Source: an uncultured Lachnospiraceae bacterium
Lineage (GTDB): Bacteria; Bacillota; Clostridia; Lachnospirales; Lachnospiraceae
Direction: 5' to 3'
DNA: 64,000 nucleotides
NCBI GenBank assembly: GCA_902783375.1
Contig: CACZQN010000018.1
Location: 1-64,000 of the forward strand
Part shown: positions 28,011 through 37,362 of the stretch, one piece after another
Numbering within the stretch: position 1 is the stretch's first letter
Layout of the letters: each line of letters opens with the position of its first letter
Translations under genes and position numbers: made by a program
Notes under the pieces: model-generated
The model's database searches: none
What the model saw: the letters and a program-made list of their open reading frames with translations, nothing else
Told to the model about the DNA's origin: nothing

Positions 28011-30128
28011 ATGGCAGAAAGCACCTTCAATCTTGCGTCGGATTTCGCAAAGGATGTCTTTAATGATGATGTGATGGCAGAGCGCCTGCCGAGCAATATT
28101 TATAAGGCACTTCGCAAGACAATTGACTCTGGAGAAGACCTGAGTTCTGAGGTTGCCGGAGCAGTCGCGCATGCAATGAAGATGTGGGCGATTGAACGTG
28201 GCGCAACGCACTACACGCACTGGTTCCAGCCGATGACCGGGATCACGGCTGAAAAGCATGATTCTTTCCTGAATCCGGTCGGTAACGGGAAAACGATCCT
28301 GAGTTTTTCCGGAAAGGAACTGATGAAGGGTGAGTCGGATGCGTCTTCCTTCCCGAACGGCGGACTGCGTGCGACGTTTGAGGCAAGAGGATATACAGCA
28401 TGGGATTGTACTTCGCCTGCCTTCCTCCGGGAAGATGCGGCAGGGGTGACACTGTGCATTCCGACTGCGTTCTGTTCCTACACCGGAGAAGCTCTTGATA
28501 AGAAGACACCGCTGCTTCGCTCCATGGAGGCGATCAGCAGACAGGCCGTCAGAGTTCTGCGCCTGTTCGGCCATGAAGAAGTGACAAGTGTCAGCGTCTC
28601 GGTCGGTCCAGAACAGGAATATTTCCTGATCGATCATGACAAATATATGAAGCGCGAAGACCTGATTTTCACAGGCAGAACGCTGTTCGGTGCCATGCCG
28701 CCAAAAGGGCAGGAGATGGACGATCACTACTATGGCAATATTCCGGAGCGGATCGAGTCCTTCATGAAGGAACTGAACGAGGAATGCTGGAAGGTCGGGA
28801 TCTATGCCAAGACCCAGCACAATGAGGTTGCACCGGCACAGCATGAGATGGCACCGATCTATACCACGGCGAATATTGCGACCGATCACAACCAGCTGGT
28901 CATGGAACTGATGCGCAAGGTGGCCAAGAGACATGGCCTGGAATGCCTGCTGCATGAAAAGCCGTTTGCAGGCCTTTCCGGTTCCGGGAAGCACAACAAC
29001 TGGAGCCTGACGACCAATACCGGAAGAAATCTGCTCGATCCCGGCAAGACACCGCATGAGAATGTGCAGTTCCTACTGATTCTTGCTGCAGTCATCAAGG
29101 CTGTGGATGAGAATCCGATCCTGCTGAGACTGTCTGCATCGAACCCGGGCAATGATCACCGTCTGGGTGCGAATGAAGCGCCGCCGGCCGTGATCTCGAT
29201 CTTCCTCGGGGATCAGCTGCAGGATGTGGTTGCCCAGCTTCTGAAGACCGGTTCGGCTACCTCCAGTAAGCAGAAGGAAAAGTTGTCCATCGGTGTTCAC
29301 AGTCTGCCGGTCTTCTCGAAAGACGTCACAGACCGGAACAGAACGAGCCCGTTTGCGTTCACCGGGAATAAATTTGAATTCCGTATGGTCGCGTCCTCGA
29401 TTTCGATTGCTACGGCCAATACCATTCTGAATACCATTGTCGCGCATGTCTTCCGCGAGATCGCGGATGAACTCGAGAAGGCAGACGACTTCGATGCTGC
29501 AGTGCATGAACTGATCAGGCGGATGCTGAAAGAACATCAGCGGATCATCTTCAATGGCGATGGATATTCCGATGACTGGCTTCGGGAAGCGGAGAGAAGA
29601 GGCCTTCCGAGCACCAGGTCCATGGTGGATGCCATCCCGTCCCTGGTTGATCCGAGAACCATCGAGATCTTCGGCGAGGAGAAAGTCCTGAGTCAGGCAG
29701 AACTCACATCGAGAGCTGAGGTCGACTATGAGATCTTCACGAAGACGGTCAACCTCGAAGCAAAGACGATGGTGGATATGGTCAGAACGCTCTATATTCC
29801 GGCAGTTCTGCACTATGAGACGTCGGTGGCCGCTTCCATCAGGGATGTCAGGGCAGTTCTTCCGTCAGCAGATGTGACGGTTCAGACCGAACTGCTGCAG
29901 AAAGTAACCGATCTGAATGCTGCAGTCTACCGTGCACTTTCTGATCTGGAGAATGAAGTCCGGATCGCCGGCGATATTCCGAAGGGAAAGGAACAGGCAA
30001 GATATTTCCAGGACCGCGTCAGACCTGCCATGGAACGGCTGCGGAAACCGGTCGACGCCCTGGAACTGATTGTCGAAGAATCCTTCTGGCCGGTACCGAC
30101 CTATAAAGAATTGCTTTTTGAGGTATAA
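28011..30128 (+). CDS. glnN: Glutamine synthetase, type III
   Basis: A 705-residue GSIII, the large glutamine synthetase of many anaerobes. It makes glutamine from glutamate, ammonia and ATP. The GSIII-specific length and the motifs [23 protein letters not shown] and [17 protein letters not shown] are present. A C-terminal helical region (about 600-705) is normal for this class. The ATG at 28011 follows GTGAGG. It lies 7 bases after mscS, although this closeness may be accidental; no GlnR site was recognised. Confidence 0.96.
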   Translation: MAESTFNLASDFAKDVFNDDVMAERLPSNIYKALRKTIDSGEDLSSEVAGAVAHAMKMWAIERGATHYTHWFQPMTGITAEKHDSFLNPVGNGKTILSFSGKELMKGESDASSFPNGGLRATFEARGYTAWDCTSPAFLREDAAGVTLCIPTAFCSYTGEALDKKTPLLRSMEAISRQAVRVLRLFGHEEVTSVSVSVGPEQEYFLIDHDKYMKREDLIFTGRTLFGAMPPKGQEMDDHYYGNIPERIESFMKELNEECWKVGIYAKTQHNEVAPAQHEMAPIYTTANIATDHNQLVMELMRKVAKRHGLECLLHEKPFAGLSGSGKHNNWSLTTNTGRNLLDPGKTPHENVQFLLILAAVIKAVDENPILLRLSASNPGNDHRLGANEAPPAVISIFLGDQLQDVVAQLLKTGSATSSKQKEKLSIGVHSLPVFSKDVTDRNRTSPFAFTGNKFEFRMVASSISIATANTILNTIVAHVFREIADELEKADDFDAAVHELIRRMLKEHQRIIFNGDGYSDDWLREAERRGLPSTRSMVDAIPSLVDPRTIEIFGEEKVLSQAELTSRAEVDYEIFTKTVNLEAKTMVDMVRTLYIPAVLHYETSVAASIRDVRAVLPSADVTVQTELLQKVTDLNAAVYRALSDLENEVRIAGDIPKGKEQARYFQDRVRPAMERLRKPVDALELIVEESFWPVPTYKELLFEV

Positions 30129-30159
30129 AGTAAAATAATATTTCAATGAAGGATGAAAC

Positions 30160-31020
30160 ATGGTCATTGCGAAATATTTTACAGAGTTCTGTCTGTTCAG
30201 TTTTCTGGGCTGGATTTATGAGTGTATCTACTGCTCGGTCAAGACGAAGCACTGGGAGAACAGGGGGTTCCTCTATGGACCGGTGTGCCCGATCTACGGC
30301 TCCGGTGCAACGGCAGTCCTGATTGTCTTCGGGGATCTGGCAGGGAAGTTTTTCAGGACCCGTGGCGCGGGAGAGGAGATTCCGGTGTGGATGATCTTCC
30401 TGATCTGTGCTGTGGGATCTGCGATTCTGGAATATGGAACCAGTTATATTCTGGAGAAGAAATTTCACGCCAGATGGTGGGATTACAGCCATGCACCGCT
30501 CAATGTGAACGGAAGGATCTGCCTTCCGGCAACCATCGGATTCGGTGTTGCGGGTGTCGTGATTGTCCGGTATCTTCTTCCGGTTGTCTCTTCTGCGGAG
30601 GGAATGGTGCCGCCGATTGCCTATGAGGCGATCGCACTGGTTCTGATGTTTTTGTTTGGCATGGACATGGCGATGACGATCTCTTCTCTGACACAGCTCG
30701 GTGAGAAGCTGGATAAGGCGGAGGCAGTCTTCAATGCCAGGATGGAGGCCGGTATGGAAGCCGGCATGGCCAAGGTCGGCGCCGGTGTTGCCAATCTGCA
30801 GGAAATCAAAGACACTGTTCTGGGCTCCAGCGAAGAATTTGAACAGATGATCAAAGAGATGGCTTCCGGCTTTACCGCCAGACAGAAGTACCATCTGACG
30901 AGTGTCAGACGATTTATGAATGAGCGGCGGAGCAGTATTGTTGCTTCTATCATGAAAAAACTTCCGGGGAGACAGAAGCCGGAAGATGAAAAATCAGAAA
31001 CACAGACAACTGAGATATAA
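30160..31020 (+). CDS. CmpB-type putative ABC transporter membrane protein
   Basis: A 286-residue membrane protein of the family annotated as putative ABC-transporter type IV (CmpB). The N-terminal FSFLGWIYECIYCSV and ENRGFLYGPVCPIYG are the family hallmarks. Five or so membrane helices are followed by a cytoplasmic helical tail with a Met/Gly/Ala-rich stretch. No ATPase or binding-protein partner is nearby. The role is not known. It is convergent with argH, with a shared terminator. Confidence 0.75.
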   Translation: MVIAKYFTEFCLFSFLGWIYECIYCSVKTKHWENRGFLYGPVCPIYGSGATAVLIVFGDLAGKFFRTRGAGEEIPVWMIFLICAVGSAILEYGTSYILEKKFHARWWDYSHAPLNVNGRICLPATIGFGVAGVVIVRYLLPVVSSAEGMVPPIAYEAIALVLMFLFGMDMAMTISSLTQLGEKLDKAEAVFNARMEAGMEAGMAKVGAGVANLQEIKDTVLGSSEEFEQMIKEMASGFTARQKYHLTSVRRFMNERRSSIVASIMKKLPGRQKPEDEKSETQTTEI

Positions 31021-31022
31021 CA

Positions 31023-31058
31023 GAAAAAAAGGACGGGGATTCAACCCCGTTCTTTTAT
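31023..31058. terminator. Bidirectional terminator between CmpB-like gene and argH
   Basis: The stem GGACGGGG pairs with CCCCGTTC around a short loop. It has an A-rich left flank and a T-rich right flank, so it can work in both directions. It overlaps the last codons of argH. Confidence 0.75.
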
Positions 31059-32420
31059 ATAGCGCTCGGCAGCTGCAATCTGCTGTTCCATGGCAGGCCC
31101 GGATGGGGCACCCTTGGTCAGACGGCGGTTCACGCAGTTTTCCAGATCGATCGCATCATAGATGGTCTCATCAAAGACCGGATCGATCGCCCTGTATTCC
31201 TCGAGCGTGAGCGCATTGAGCGATTTATCCTGTTCCTGGCAGTACAGAACCAGTCTTCCGATGATCCCGTGTGCATCACGGAACGGAACACCATGCGCAA
31301 CCAGCCAGTCTGCGGCATCGGTCGCATTGGTGAAGCCGCCGCCGGTGCTCTGGTACATGCGGTCCTTGTGGAAGGTGGTCGTTGCAAGCATTCTGGTGAA
31401 GATCAGAAGGGACATCTTCGCTGTGCGGATGGCATCAAAGGTGACTTCCTTGTCTTCCTGCATATCTTTGTCGTAGGCCAGCGGAATTCCTTTCATGACG
31501 GTCAGCATGCTCATCAGGGCGCCGTAGACCCGGCCGGTCTTGCCGCGGATCAGCTCCGCCATGTCCGGATTCTTCTTCTGGGGCATGATGCTGCTTCCGG
31601 TGGAATAGGCATCGGAGATGGTGATGAACCGATACTCGTTGCTGTTCCAGAGGATGAATTCCTCTGAAAAACGGGAGAGGTGCATCATGACGAGCGAGAG
31701 ATCGGAGAGCAGTTCAAGCAGATAATCCCTGTCAGAGACAGAATCCATACTGTTTTCCGTCGCGCCGTCAAAGCCGAGCAGCTCCGCGGTCATCTCGCGG
31801 TCAAGCGGATAGGTGGTTCCGGCAAGAGCTCCTGCGCCAAGCGGAGAATAGTTCATCCGGCGGCAGCAGTCCCGGAGCCGTTCATCGTCACGCCGGAACA
31901 TCTCAAAGTAGGCGCCGAGGTGATGGGCCAGGGTGACCGGCTGTGCTTTCTGCAGATGGGTGAAGCCCGGCATGATGGTTGCTTTGTGCTCTTTCATCAG
32001 GTTGAGCAGCACTTCAAGAAGACCTGCCAGCGCAGCACGGATCTCACTGATCTCGGCTCTGGTATACAGGCGCATATCCAGCGCCACCTGGTCATTCCGG
32101 CTTCTGCCGGTATGCAGCATCTTGCCCGGATTCCCGATCCGCTCCGTCAGCACCGTCTCGACAAAACTGTGAATATCTTCGCAGCTCTCATCGACGGTCA
32201 GGGTTCCTGCTTCCAGATCGGCAAGGATTCCGCGCAGTCCCTGTACGATCGCATCGGTATCTGCTTCTGAGAGAATACCGGTGGCACCGAGCATGGTCGC
32301 GTGTGCAATGCTTCCCTCTATATCATAACGGTATAAAGCCTTATCAAAGAAAATCGAATCGCCGAAAGCCTTTGCCATGGCATCGGTGTCCCCTTCAAAA
32401 CGTCCTCCCCAGAGTTTCAT
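31041..32420 (-). CDS. argH: Argininosuccinate lyase
   Basis: A 459-residue enzyme that splits argininosuccinate to arginine and fumarate. The fumarase/lyase signature GSSIMPQKKNPD is intact, as are GRSRNDQVA and the C-terminal region. The start at 32420 (MKLWGGRFEGD) is preferred over the ATG at 32432 because GGAG precedes it at 6-base spacing. It is alone here; argG and the other arg genes are not in the window. It diverges from the MntP-binding-protein fusion gene, with a 153-base shared control region. Confidence 0.96.
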   Translation of the reverse strand: MKLWGGRFEGDTDAMAKAFGDSIFFDKALYRYDIEGSIAHATMLGATGILSEADTDAIVQGLRGILADLEAGTLTVDESCEDIHSFVETVLTERIGNPGKMLHTGRSRNDQVALDMRLYTRAEISEIRAALAGLLEVLLNLMKEHKATIMPGFTHLQKAQPVTLAHHLGAYFEMFRRDDERLRDCCRRMNYSPLGAGALAGTTYPLDREMTAELLGFDGATENSMDSVSDRDYLLELLSDLSLVMMHLSRFSEEFILWNSNEYRFITISDAYSTGSSIMPQKKNPDMAELIRGKTGRVYGALMSMLTVMKGIPLAYDKDMQEDKEVTFDAIRTAKMSLLIFTRMLATTTFHKDRMYQSTGGGFTNATDAADWLVAHGVPFRDAHGIIGRLVLYCQEQDKSLNALTLEEYRAIDPVFDETIYDAIDLENCVNRRLTKGAPSGPAMEQQIAAAERYIKERG

Positions 32421-32470
32421 AAAAGTCTCCATTTCTATATCACGTGAACATGTTCCTGATCTTGTGCATA

Positions 32471-32499
32471 AGAATACACTAAGATCAACATTTTGTAAA
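32471..32499 (-). promoter_or_regulatory. argH promoter
   Basis: On the minus strand, TTTACA (32494-32499) and TATTCT (32471-32476) are separated by 17 bases, about 45 bases before the argH start. Confidence 0.6.
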
Positions 32500-32537
32500 G
32501 AAATTTACTTGTGGTAGAATCCGAAACGTGATAGACT
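32493..32537 (+). promoter_or_regulatory. Promoter region and palindrome for the MntP fusion gene
   Basis: Two candidate promoters are seen: TTGTAA-N16-TAGAAT (32493-32520) and TTGTGG-N17-TAGACT (32509-32537). The palindrome GTAAA-GAAA-TTTAC (32495-32508) overlaps the -35 boxes of both argH and the first rightward promoter, and is a candidate shared operator. Which promoter is used cannot be decided. Confidence 0.4.
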
Positions 32538-32573
32538 AAACGTGGTATGTTTTTTAGATGCGGAGCGAAAAGA

Positions 32574-33962
32574 ATGACAATATGGGAATTACTTGTTCTG
32601 GCAGTTGGTCTTGCCATGGACGCTTTTGCTGTGGCAATCTGTAAGGGACTGACGTTGAAGAAGATCACGATCGGCAGAATGTGTCTGGTCGGACTGTGGT
32701 TCGGCGGATTTCAGGCACTGATGCCGCTGATCGGATATTTATTTGGGACCGGATTTCAGAGCTTCATCAAAGAGATCGACCACTGGATTGCATTTGCACT
32801 GCTGGTGATCCTCGGCTGCAATATGATCCGGGAGTCCGGGGAAGAGGAAGAAGTGGATGGCGCATTCTCCATCCGGAGCATGTTTCCGCTTGCGGTTGCG
32901 ACCAGTATCGATGCCCTTGCAGTCGGTGTGACCTTTGCTTTTCTGAATGTTCAGATTGTGGAAGCCATCCTGATGATCGGGATCATCACCTTCCTGATCT
33001 CTGGTGCCGGTGTTGCAATCGGGGAGAAGTTCGGAAGCCGTTTCCGCAGACGCGCCATGATTCTCGGCGGACTGATTCTGATCTTCCTTGGCGCCCGGAT
33101 TCTTTATGGCCATCTGGCGGATGAAGGGAAGATTCCGGACATCCGGGAACTGCAGATGCAGGCTTCCTCCACAGTAGAGGAAGATTTACCGGCAGATCCT
33201 TATGAGGCGCTTGAAGGAGAAGGAACACTGCTTGATGATGTCCGCGCGGCAGGAACGCTTCGGATCGGGGTCAGCCCGGACTTTGCTCCCTGTTCCTTTT
33301 ATCAGAAGGAAGGAGAGGGAGAACTGAAGGTAACCGGTGCGGATATCACGCTGGGGCAGCATCTGGCAGATTCTTTTGGGGTCAGTGCACAGATCGTCCC
33401 GATGGAATTCCGGGATCTGATCGAGGCCGTTGCCGCAAGGGAGGTGGATCTCGCGATCGGCGGATTTGCCTATACGGAAGACCGGACGGACGGCGTGCTG
33501 CTGTCTTCGTTCTACGGGGTCGGAGATGATGGCGGCCAGAGAATCCTGGCTGCAATCGGGGATGCAAGATCCTACAGTCTCCCGGAAAATTTCGCCGGAA
33601 AGAGGGTTGGTGCGCAGGAGAATTCTCTCCAGGAGAATATCGTCCGGGCACAGCTGCCGGACGCGGAGCTTCATACGGTCACCTCGCTGAAGGAAGCGGT
33701 GCATCAGCTGCTGGCGGGAAATGTGGATGCGATTGCGGTGGATGCTTCCTTTGGTGAACTGATCTGCAGACGGTATCCGGAAGAACTGGCGCCGGCGCCT
33801 TTTCAGTTCGAATACCAGTCACAGGGGAACGTGATCGCCATGCCGGCGGGGGAAACCCGGTTTGCAGGTGCGGTGAACCTGGTCCTGCAGGAAGTCAACG
33901 GGGAAGGCCTGTATGAGATCTGGCTTGCAGAAGCGCTTGAAGCATATCTGCAGGATCGATGA
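32574..33962 (+). CDS. MntP-type exporter fused to a family-3 solute-binding domain
   Basis: A 462-residue protein with two parts. Residues 1-180 match the MntP (DUF204) manganese exporter fold: six membrane segments, GLAMDAFAVAICKGL with D16 and a repeat of it, SIDALAVGV, with D113. After an acidic linker (about 185-220), residues 221-462 match a type-3 periplasmic solute-binding domain: LRIGVSPDFAPCSFY, GGFAYTEDRTDG and VDAIAVD. The TEDR arginine (R304) corresponds to the residue that holds the amino-acid carboxylate in such proteins. No signal peptide separates the parts. The start at 32574 has a GGAG site. The fusion is unusual; the substrate is not known. Reading the frame through the join shows no stop or shift. 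Confidence 0.75.
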   Translation: MTIWELLVLAVGLAMDAFAVAICKGLTLKKITIGRMCLVGLWFGGFQALMPLIGYLFGTGFQSFIKEIDHWIAFALLVILGCNMIRESGEEEEVDGAFSIRSMFPLAVATSIDALAVGVTFAFLNVQIVEAILMIGIITFLISGAGVAIGEKFGSRFRRRAMILGGLILIFLGARILYGHLADEGKIPDIRELQMQASSTVEEDLPADPYEALEGEGTLLDDVRAAGTLRIGVSPDFAPCSFYQKEGEGELKVTGADITLGQHLADSFGVSAQIVPMEFRDLIEAVAAREVDLAIGGFAYTEDRTDGVLLSSFYGVGDDGGQRILAAIGDARSYSLPENFAGKRVGAQENSLQENIVRAQLPDAELHTVTSLKEAVHQLLAGNVDAIAVDASFGELICRRYPEELAPAPFQFEYQSQGNVIAMPAGETRFAGAVNLVLQEVNGEGLYEIWLAEALEAYLQDR

Positions 33963-33997
33963 GCACAGTACGACAACGAAAGTAGTATACGATACAG

Positions 33998-35407
33998 ATG
34001 AGCAGTGAACAGTTATTAGCAAATATCCGGGACGGGAAAACGCTGACCAAGGGGCAGATGATCTTTCTGTCCGTCATGCTTTCGCTGCCGGCAATCATGT
34101 CGCAGCTGACATCGATTGTCATGCAGTACATCGATGCGGCGATGGTTGGCAGCCTTGGGGCGGAAGCGTCCGCCGCAATCGGGATTGTGGCTTCGTCCAC
34201 CTGGTTTTTCAGCGGCGTGAGCATGTCCATCGTACAGGGCTTCTCGATTCAGGTCGCCCAGTATATCGGCGCAAAGCGATTTGCCAAAGCGAGAGAGATC
34301 CTGCACCAGTCCTACTATGTCGTCATGGGAATCTCACTGGCCTTTGTGTGTGTCGGCCTGCTGATCAGCAGCCGGCTGCCGCTTTGGCTCGGCGGAGATG
34401 GCAGCATCGCTGCAAATGCGACGATGTATTTCCGGATTTATATCGGCTTTCTGCCGGTGATGGCGATGGCTCGTCTGTCCGGTGCGATGCTCCAGTGTAC
34501 GGGTAATATGAAAATCCCGGGAATCTTTAATTCCCTGATGTGCGTCTTTGACGTCTTTTTCAATTTCCTGTTTATCTTCCCTGCCAGGGCGCTTGGCATC
34601 GGCGGTATGGAGATCATGCTGCCGGGGCTCGGACTGGGTGTTGCCGGTGCAGCGCTTGGTACCGGGATAGCCTCGCTAGTCTCGATGTGCGGGATGGTGT
34701 GGTTCCTGCTGAAGCGGACACCGATGCTGGAAAAAGAAGAGGGCGAAAAGCCTGCTTTTCATCGGGAGGATGTCACAAAGGCATTCCGGATCGCGCTTCC
34801 GATCGCCTTCGAGCGGATGGTGGTATCGGGCGGTTCCGTTGTCACGACCAGGATTGTTGCACCGCTCGGTGCCGTGTCGATTGCTGCGAATTCGCTGTCC
34901 GTCACAGCGGAAAGTCTCTGCTACATGCCGTGCTTCGGCATCGCAGAAGCTGCCTCGACCATCACGGGCCAGTGCATCGGTGCGGGCAGGAAAGAGACGG
35001 CGAAGCAGATGGGCGGCATCATCCTTCTGTTCGGGATGGCACTGATGGCCTGCTCCGGGACGCTGCTGTACCTGTTTGCACCGCAGATGATCGGGTTCCT
35101 GACGCCGGACGGTGCCGTTCAGGCGCTTGGTGCCAGGGTGCTGCGGATCGAGGCATTCGCTGAGCCACTGTACGGGGCTTCCATCGTCGCTGCCGGTGTT
35201 CTTCGCGGAGCCGGCGACACGCTGATTCCGAGTATCATGAATCTGGTGAGCCTCTGGGCTGTGCGGATTCCGCTTTCTTTTCTGCTGGTGCGGCCATATG
35301 CGCTGATCGGCGTCTGGATTGCGATGTGTGTGGAACTTTGTTTTCGAGGAACGATTTTTCTTATCCGTTTCCTGCGCGGGAGATGGATCAGAATGAGTAA
35401 TTCATAA
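33998..35407 (+). CDS. MATE family efflux transporter
   Basis: A 469-residue protein with about twelve membrane helices of the MATE (MatE/NorM/DinF) type, exporting drugs or organic cations in exchange for Na+ or H+. The repeat pattern ADxAMVGSLG-like QYIDAAMVGSLGAEA near the N terminus and CIGAGRKETAKQ in the second half are typical. No clear ribosome site precedes the ATG at 33998, so the start is less certain. It follows the MntP fusion gene by 35 bases, which suggests they may be transcribed together. Confidence 0.9.
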   Translation: MSSEQLLANIRDGKTLTKGQMIFLSVMLSLPAIMSQLTSIVMQYIDAAMVGSLGAEASAAIGIVASSTWFFSGVSMSIVQGFSIQVAQYIGAKRFAKAREILHQSYYVVMGISLAFVCVGLLISSRLPLWLGGDGSIAANATMYFRIYIGFLPVMAMARLSGAMLQCTGNMKIPGIFNSLMCVFDVFFNFLFIFPARALGIGGMEIMLPGLGLGVAGAALGTGIASLVSMCGMVWFLLKRTPMLEKEEGEKPAFHREDVTKAFRIALPIAFERMVVSGGSVVTTRIVAPLGAVSIAANSLSVTAESLCYMPCFGIAEAASTITGQCIGAGRKETAKQMGGIILLFGMALMACSGTLLYLFAPQMIGFLTPDGAVQALGARVLRIEAFAEPLYGASIVAAGVLRGAGDTLIPSIMNLVSLWAVRIPLSFLLVRPYALIGVWIAMCVELCFRGTIFLIRFLRGRWIRMSNS

Positions 35408-35431
35408 ACTGTAAATGAAAGAGGTACTGTT

Positions 35432-36502
35432 ATGGAAATGACATTGCGGTGGTACGGTTCCAAGTTTGATACGGTAACCCTGTCCCAGATCCGGCAGATC
35501 CCGGGTGTTACAGGTGTTATCACAACACTCTATGACACCAAGCCGGGAGAGGTCTGGAGCAGAGAGCGGATCCGTGCCATGAAAGAAGAAGTGGAGGCAG
35601 CCGGCCTTCATGTTGCCGGTATCGAAAGCGTCAATGTTCATGAGAACATCAAGCTGGGGCTTCCGGACAGAGATGCACTGATTGACAATTATATCGAAAC
35701 CCTGAAGAACCTCGGGGAAGAGGATATTCATCTGGTCTGCTACAATTTCATGCCGGTCTTTGACTGGACCAGAACGGAACTGGCAAGAATGCGCCCGGAT
35801 GGATCGACCGTTCTCGCCTATACCCAGGAGGCAGTTGATGCCCTGGTACCGGAAGAGATGTTTGCTTCCATCTCCGGCGACATGAACGGCACGGTGATGC
35901 CGGGCTGGGAGCCGGACCGTCTGGAGCATGTCAAGGAACTGTTTGAACTCTACAAGGATGTAGATTCCGAGAAGCTGTTCGCGAACCTGGAGTATTTCCT
36001 GAACCGGATTATGCCGGTCTGCGACCAGTACGATATCAACATGGCCATTCATCCGGATGATCCGGCATGGCCGGTCTTCGGGCTGCCGAGAATCATCACC
36101 TGCAAGGAGAATATCCTGCGCATGGTCAAGATGGTCGACAACCCGCACAACGGTGTGACATTCTGCTCCGGTTCTTATGGAACGAACCTCAAGAATGATC
36201 TGCCGGATATGATCCGTTCCCTGAAGGGCAGAATTCACTTTGCGCATGTCCGCAACCTGAAGTTCAACACGCCGACCGATTTCGAGGAAGCTGCACATCT
36301 GTCTTCCGACGGATCATTTGACATGTATGAGATCGTCAAGGCGCTCTACGATATCGGATTCGACGGACCGATCCGTCCGGACCATGGCCGTATGATCTGG
36401 GGCGAAGTTGCCATGCCGGGCTATGGCCTGTATGACCGTGCCCTCGGCGCGGCCTACATCAACGGTCTCTGGGAAGCAATCGTTAAATCACAGAAGAAAT
36501 AA
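35432..36502 (+). CDS. uxuA: Mannonate dehydratase
   Basis: A 356-residue enzyme that converts D-mannonate to 2-keto-3-deoxy-gluconate in glucuronate breakdown. TLRWYGSKFDTVTL at the N terminus, GIESVNVHENIKLG, and the metal-site regions MAIHPDDPAWPVFGLPRI and HFAHVRNLKF are family motifs. GAAAGAGG precedes the start. It is the first of three catabolic genes; no transporter or GntR-type regulator for the pathway is in the window. Confidence 0.95.
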   Translation: MEMTLRWYGSKFDTVTLSQIRQIPGVTGVITTLYDTKPGEVWSRERIRAMKEEVEAAGLHVAGIESVNVHENIKLGLPDRDALIDNYIETLKNLGEEDIHLVCYNFMPVFDWTRTELARMRPDGSTVLAYTQEAVDALVPEEMFASISGDMNGTVMPGWEPDRLEHVKELFELYKDVDSEKLFANLEYFLNRIMPVCDQYDINMAIHPDDPAWPVFGLPRIITCKENILRMVKMVDNPHNGVTFCSGSYGTNLKNDLPDMIRSLKGRIHFAHVRNLKFNTPTDFEEAAHLSSDGSFDMYEIVKALYDIGFDGPIRPDHGRMIWGEVAMPGYGLYDRALGAAYINGLWEAIVKSQKK

Positions 36503-36516
36503 GAGGAGGTTTTCAG

Positions 36517-37362
36517 ATGGATTATTCATTGGATATTCGGGGCAAAGTTGCAGTCGTCACCGGAGCCGGCGGCGTTCTCTGCAGCATGTTTTCCAAGACA
36601 CTGGCAGAACAGGGCGCAAAGGTTGCGCTGCTGGATCTGAACCTGGAGGCAGCAGAAGGGTATGCTGCCGAGATCAGAGCAGCAGGCGGCACAGCTTGTG
36701 CTTATCAGGTGAATGTACTTGATAAAGAGAGCATTGAGACAGCACACCAGCAGATCCTTTCGGATCTCGGCCCGTGCGAGATTCTGATCAACGGCGCTGG
36801 CGGCAACAATGCCAGAGCACAGACGACCAAAGAGTACTTCGAAGCCGGTGACGAGGCTGATCCGGATCTCGTCAGCTTCTTTGATCTCGACAAGAGCGGC
36901 GTGGAGTTTGTCTTCCAGCTGAACTTCCTCGGAACACTGCTTCCGACCCAGGTCTTTGCCAAGGATATGATCGGTAAGAAGAACTGCACCATCATCAATA
37001 TCTCTTCGATGAATGCATTCACACCGCTGACCAAGATCCCGGCATATTCCGGTGCGAAAGCAGCAATCAGCAACTTCACCCAGTGGCTCGCTGTTCATTT
37101 CTCCAAAGAAGGCATCCGTGTCAACGCACTGGCACCGGGCTTCTTTGTGACAAAGCAGAACCAGGCCCTTCTGTATAATGCAGATGGGACCCCGACCGCC
37201 AGAACCGGCAAGATCCTTGCGGCAACGCCGATGGGCCGTTTCGGTGAGGCAGAAGAACTGAACGGAACCCTGCTGTATCTGATCAATGAGAAGATGTCCG
37301 GCTTTGTCACCGGTGTCGTCATTCCGATCGACGGCGGATTCTCTGCATATTCAGGGGTATGA
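36517..37362 (+). CDS. uxuB: D-mannonate oxidoreductase (fructuronate reductase), SDR type
   Basis: A 281-residue short-chain dehydrogenase. The NAD-binding motif TGAGGVLCSMF and the catalytic YSGAK (Tyr/Lys) with the preceding NISSMNA serine are visible. Position between uxuA and uxaC indicates the reductase that makes mannonate from fructuronate, the same step as the unrelated E. coli UxuB. GAGGAGG precedes the start. Its end overlaps uxaC by 4 bases (ATGA). Confidence 0.88.
   Translation: MDYSLDIRGKVAVVTGAGGVLCSMFSKTLAEQGAKVALLDLNLEAAEGYAAEIRAAGGTACAYQVNVLDKESIETAHQQILSDLGPCEILINGAGGNNARAQTTKEYFEAGDEADPDLVSFFDLDKSGVEFVFQLNFLGTLLPTQVFAKDMIGKKNCTIINISSMNAFTPLTKIPAYSGAKAAISNFTQWLAVHFSKEGIRVNALAPGFFVTKQNQALLYNADGTPTARTGKILAATPMGRFGEAEELNGTLLYLINEKMSGFVTGVVIPIDGGFSAYSGV

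Noticed and set aside
28600-28620. A match to the repeat end GTCGGTCC
   Set aside because: It lies inside glnN, encodes conserved residues of the enzyme and lacks the rest of the repeat.
32521-32573. Manganese riboswitch (yybP-ykoY type) before the MntP fusion gene
   Set aside because: The space between candidate promoter and start codon is far too short for that structure.
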